A DNA stretch of 22,050 bases from a virus, in the IMG/VR virus record IMGVR_UViG_3300021962_000727, positions 1-22,050 of that record. The stretch is one strand, 5' to 3'. A model generated the notes under the pieces. The model made no database searches. It was given only the letters and a program-made list of their open reading frames with translations, and had not been told where the DNA came from. This document shows, piece by piece, positions 21,025 through 22,050 of this stretch (positions are counted from its first letter, which is position 1; each line of letters opens with the position of its first letter). Made by a program: the position numbers and the translations under genes.

Positions 21025-21516
21025 ATGTTTGAAATTTTTGGCGGTATTCTAGGCGGTGCATTAGGCGGCATATTTCGTCTAGCGCCAGAAGTTTTAAAAT
21101 ATTTTGATAAGAAGCATGAACGTACACACGAGTTAGCACTTTTCTCCAGGCAATGCGAACTAGAGCAAATGCGTGGCCAAATGAAGCTGGCTGAGATAGG
21201 CGCTCAACGAGAAGCCGCCGTAGACGTAGGCGTGATGGATGCCTTTAATTCTGCAATAGAGCAACAAGCTGCAATGGTCAAGTCCGCCGGCGGCTGGGCA
21301 GCCAGCCTGTCTGCCTCAGTCAGACCTGTTGTGACGTACTGGATACTCCTAGTTTGGTCGGGCGTACATCTGTGGTTTGGCTGGAACTCGTACCTTGCAG
21401 GAGCACCTCCAATGGAGGTTTTTAACATGATGATTTCTCCTGACTTCTCGGCGCTCTTGGCAGGAACAATCAACTATTGGTTTCTTGATCGTACTTTAAA
21501 ACAAAGAGGTTTATAA
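21025..21516 (+). CDS. Holin (3TM type)
   Basis: A 163-residue protein with a Gly-rich N-terminal segment (residues 3-19, 'EIFGGILGGALGGIFRLA'), a charged helical middle, and two hydrophobic stretches: 'PVVTYWILLVWSGVHLWFGW' (about 101-120) and 'FSALLAGTINYWFLDRTLKQ' (141-160). The 'SVRPVVTY' to 'WFLDRTLKQRG' C-terminus matches the phage 3TM holin family (GTA_holin_3TM type, from memory). It would form the pore that releases or activates the lysozyme encoded 117 nt later. RBS AAGGAATAACT. The call is strong; the topology is only read from hydrophobicity. Confidence 0.83.
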   Translation: MFEIFGGILGGALGGIFRLAPEVLKYFDKKHERTHELALFSRQCELEQMRGQMKLAEIGAQREAAVDVGVMDAFNSAIEQQAAMVKSAGGWAASLSASVRPVVTYWILLVWSGVHLWFGWNSYLAGAPPMEVFNMMISPDFSALLAGTINYWFLDRTLKQRGL

Positions 21517-21636
21517 ATGGCACACGCTAATACTTGTTTAGTTCACGAAGATGGCCCATGCACTTGTGGGTTTGAAGAGATTCTTGAAGATGAGGCGAGA
21601 GAAGCCGAACAAGAGCACCTTGAAGAAGAGCAATGA
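21517..21636 (+). CDS. 39-residue acidic Cys-x-Cys peptide
   Basis: The reading frame starts at ATG directly after the holin stop (TAA then ATG) and its TGA overlaps the lysozyme start. The product 'MAHANTCLVHEDGPCTCGFE' and an acidic helical end has three Cys, including a Cys-x-Cys, and a Glu-rich C-terminus. It could bind metal. The tight fit between holin and lysozyme supports that it is real. A role in lysis is possible but not shown. Confidence 0.62.
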   Translation: MAHANTCLVHEDGPCTCGFEEILEDEAREAEQEHLEEEQ

Positions 21637-22050
21637 ACCTAGAACTCGCCGCAGAACTGTGCAGAAAGTACGAGGGCTATCGGGCCAAGCCGTACCTCTG
21701 CCCAGCCAATGTTGCCACGATAGGTTACGGCTCTACCTACTACGCTGACGGTAGGAAGGTCACGTTGCAAGACCCGCCAATGGACGAACCCACGGCAAGA
21801 GCTTTGTTGTTGGTGGAACTAGAGCACACCTATTTGCCCGGTGTTTTGCGTAACTGCCCCATCCTTGCAACGGATGTGCGCAAGTGCAATTCCATCGTGG
21901 ACTTTGCCTACAATTGCGGCGTTGGACGCTTGCAAACAAGCACGTTAAAGAGGAAAATCAACGCCAATGATTGGGAAGGGGCCAAGGAACAACTGATGCT
22001 CTGGACTAAAGGTGGCGGCAAGGTTTTGCCGGGCTTGTTAAAACGCCGCA
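21633..22050 (+). CDS. Endolysin, GH24 (T4-like) lysozyme, 3' end outside window
   Basis: The ATG overlaps the previous stop (ATGA). The visible 139 residues start 'MNLELAAELCRKYEGYRAKP' with 'YLCPANVATIGYGST'. Residues Glu14, Cys23 and Thr29 give the E-8aa-C-5aa-T catalytic spacing of T4-type lysozymes, with Cys in place of the usual Asp. 'KCNSIVDFAYNCGVG' and 'TLKRKINANDWEGAKEQ' are further family segments. The enzyme cuts peptidoglycan beta-1,4 bonds. There is no signal peptide or SAR helix at the N-terminus, so release through holin pores is expected. The gene continues past the window. Confidence 0.9.
   Translation, partial: MNLELAAELCRKYEGYRAKPYLCPANVATIGYGSTYYADGRKVTLQDPPMDEPTARALLLVELEHTYLPGVLRNCPILATDVRKCNSIVDFAYNCGVGRLQTSTLKRKINANDWEGAKEQLMLWTKGGGKVLPGLLKRR

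Noticed and set aside
1-22050. tRNA genes, integrase or attachment sites
   Set aside because: No cloverleaf-like sequence, recombinase motif or edge duplication was recognised; lifestyle therefore cannot be decided from this window.

Overview
The window is a continuous run of late (virion morphogenesis and lysis) genes of a tailed double-stranded DNA phage. All supported genes lie on the + strand, are packed with short gaps or 1-14 nt overlaps, and mostly carry AAGGAG-type ribosome binding sites. No tRNA, integrase, insertion sequence, CRISPR array or host gene is visible. Both edges cut a gene: the terminase at the left and the endolysin at the right. The protein families and Gram-negative-style signals resemble aquatic phages of proteobacteria that I know from memory. 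The host cannot be fixed from the sequence. No tape measure gene is present, and two adaptor-like proteins sit next to fibre genes, so a short-tailed (podovirus-type) particle is the best guess.

Layout. (1) 1-6776, packaging and head: terminase large subunit (C-terminal nuclease), portal with a Gln-rich coiled-coil tail, a small unknown protein, a GroES-like co-chaperonin, scaffold, an unknown protein, a probable head decoration protein and a Mu gpT-like major capsid protein. A strong intrinsic terminator follows. (2) 6777-7415: one beta-rich probable structural gene isolated between two terminators, with a folded-looking leader that could form a pseudoknot. (3) 7430-8675: a beta-domain (E1 FCCH-like) protein and a GT-A type glycosyltransferase, translationally coupled. 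(4) 8668-11515, continued at 12835-13273: eight to nine small, mostly basic, low-complexity proteins. Several share short motifs: an 'ADGIAxKGKT' signature and repeated '[aromatic/Leu]xxGG[hydrophobic]' elements. This is the least explained and most interesting part. (5) 11512-14122: two tail adaptor-like proteins, each with what looks like an inserted beta domain, plus a zinc-ribbon protein. (6) 14119-19728: two paralogous small structural proteins, then three repeat-built fibre or adhesin proteins. (7) 19738-20460: a tail assembly chaperone-like protein and a small unknown. (8) 20463-22050, lysis: a 30-residue membrane peptide, a membrane-anchored protein, a holin, a 39-residue acidic Cys-x-Cys peptide and a GH24 endolysin with the E-8aa-C-5aa-T form of the catalytic motif.

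How it may work together. Portal, terminase, scaffold and capsid build and fill the head, with a phage co-chaperonin probably helping the host chaperonin fold a head protein. The adaptors close the portal and receive the fibres. The small basic proteins have no assigned role. Since no recognisable internal ejection proteins occur here, virion-internal or DNA-associated roles are a reasonable but unproven idea. Most function calls rest on family resemblance recalled from memory and on motifs seen in the translations; no database search was run.
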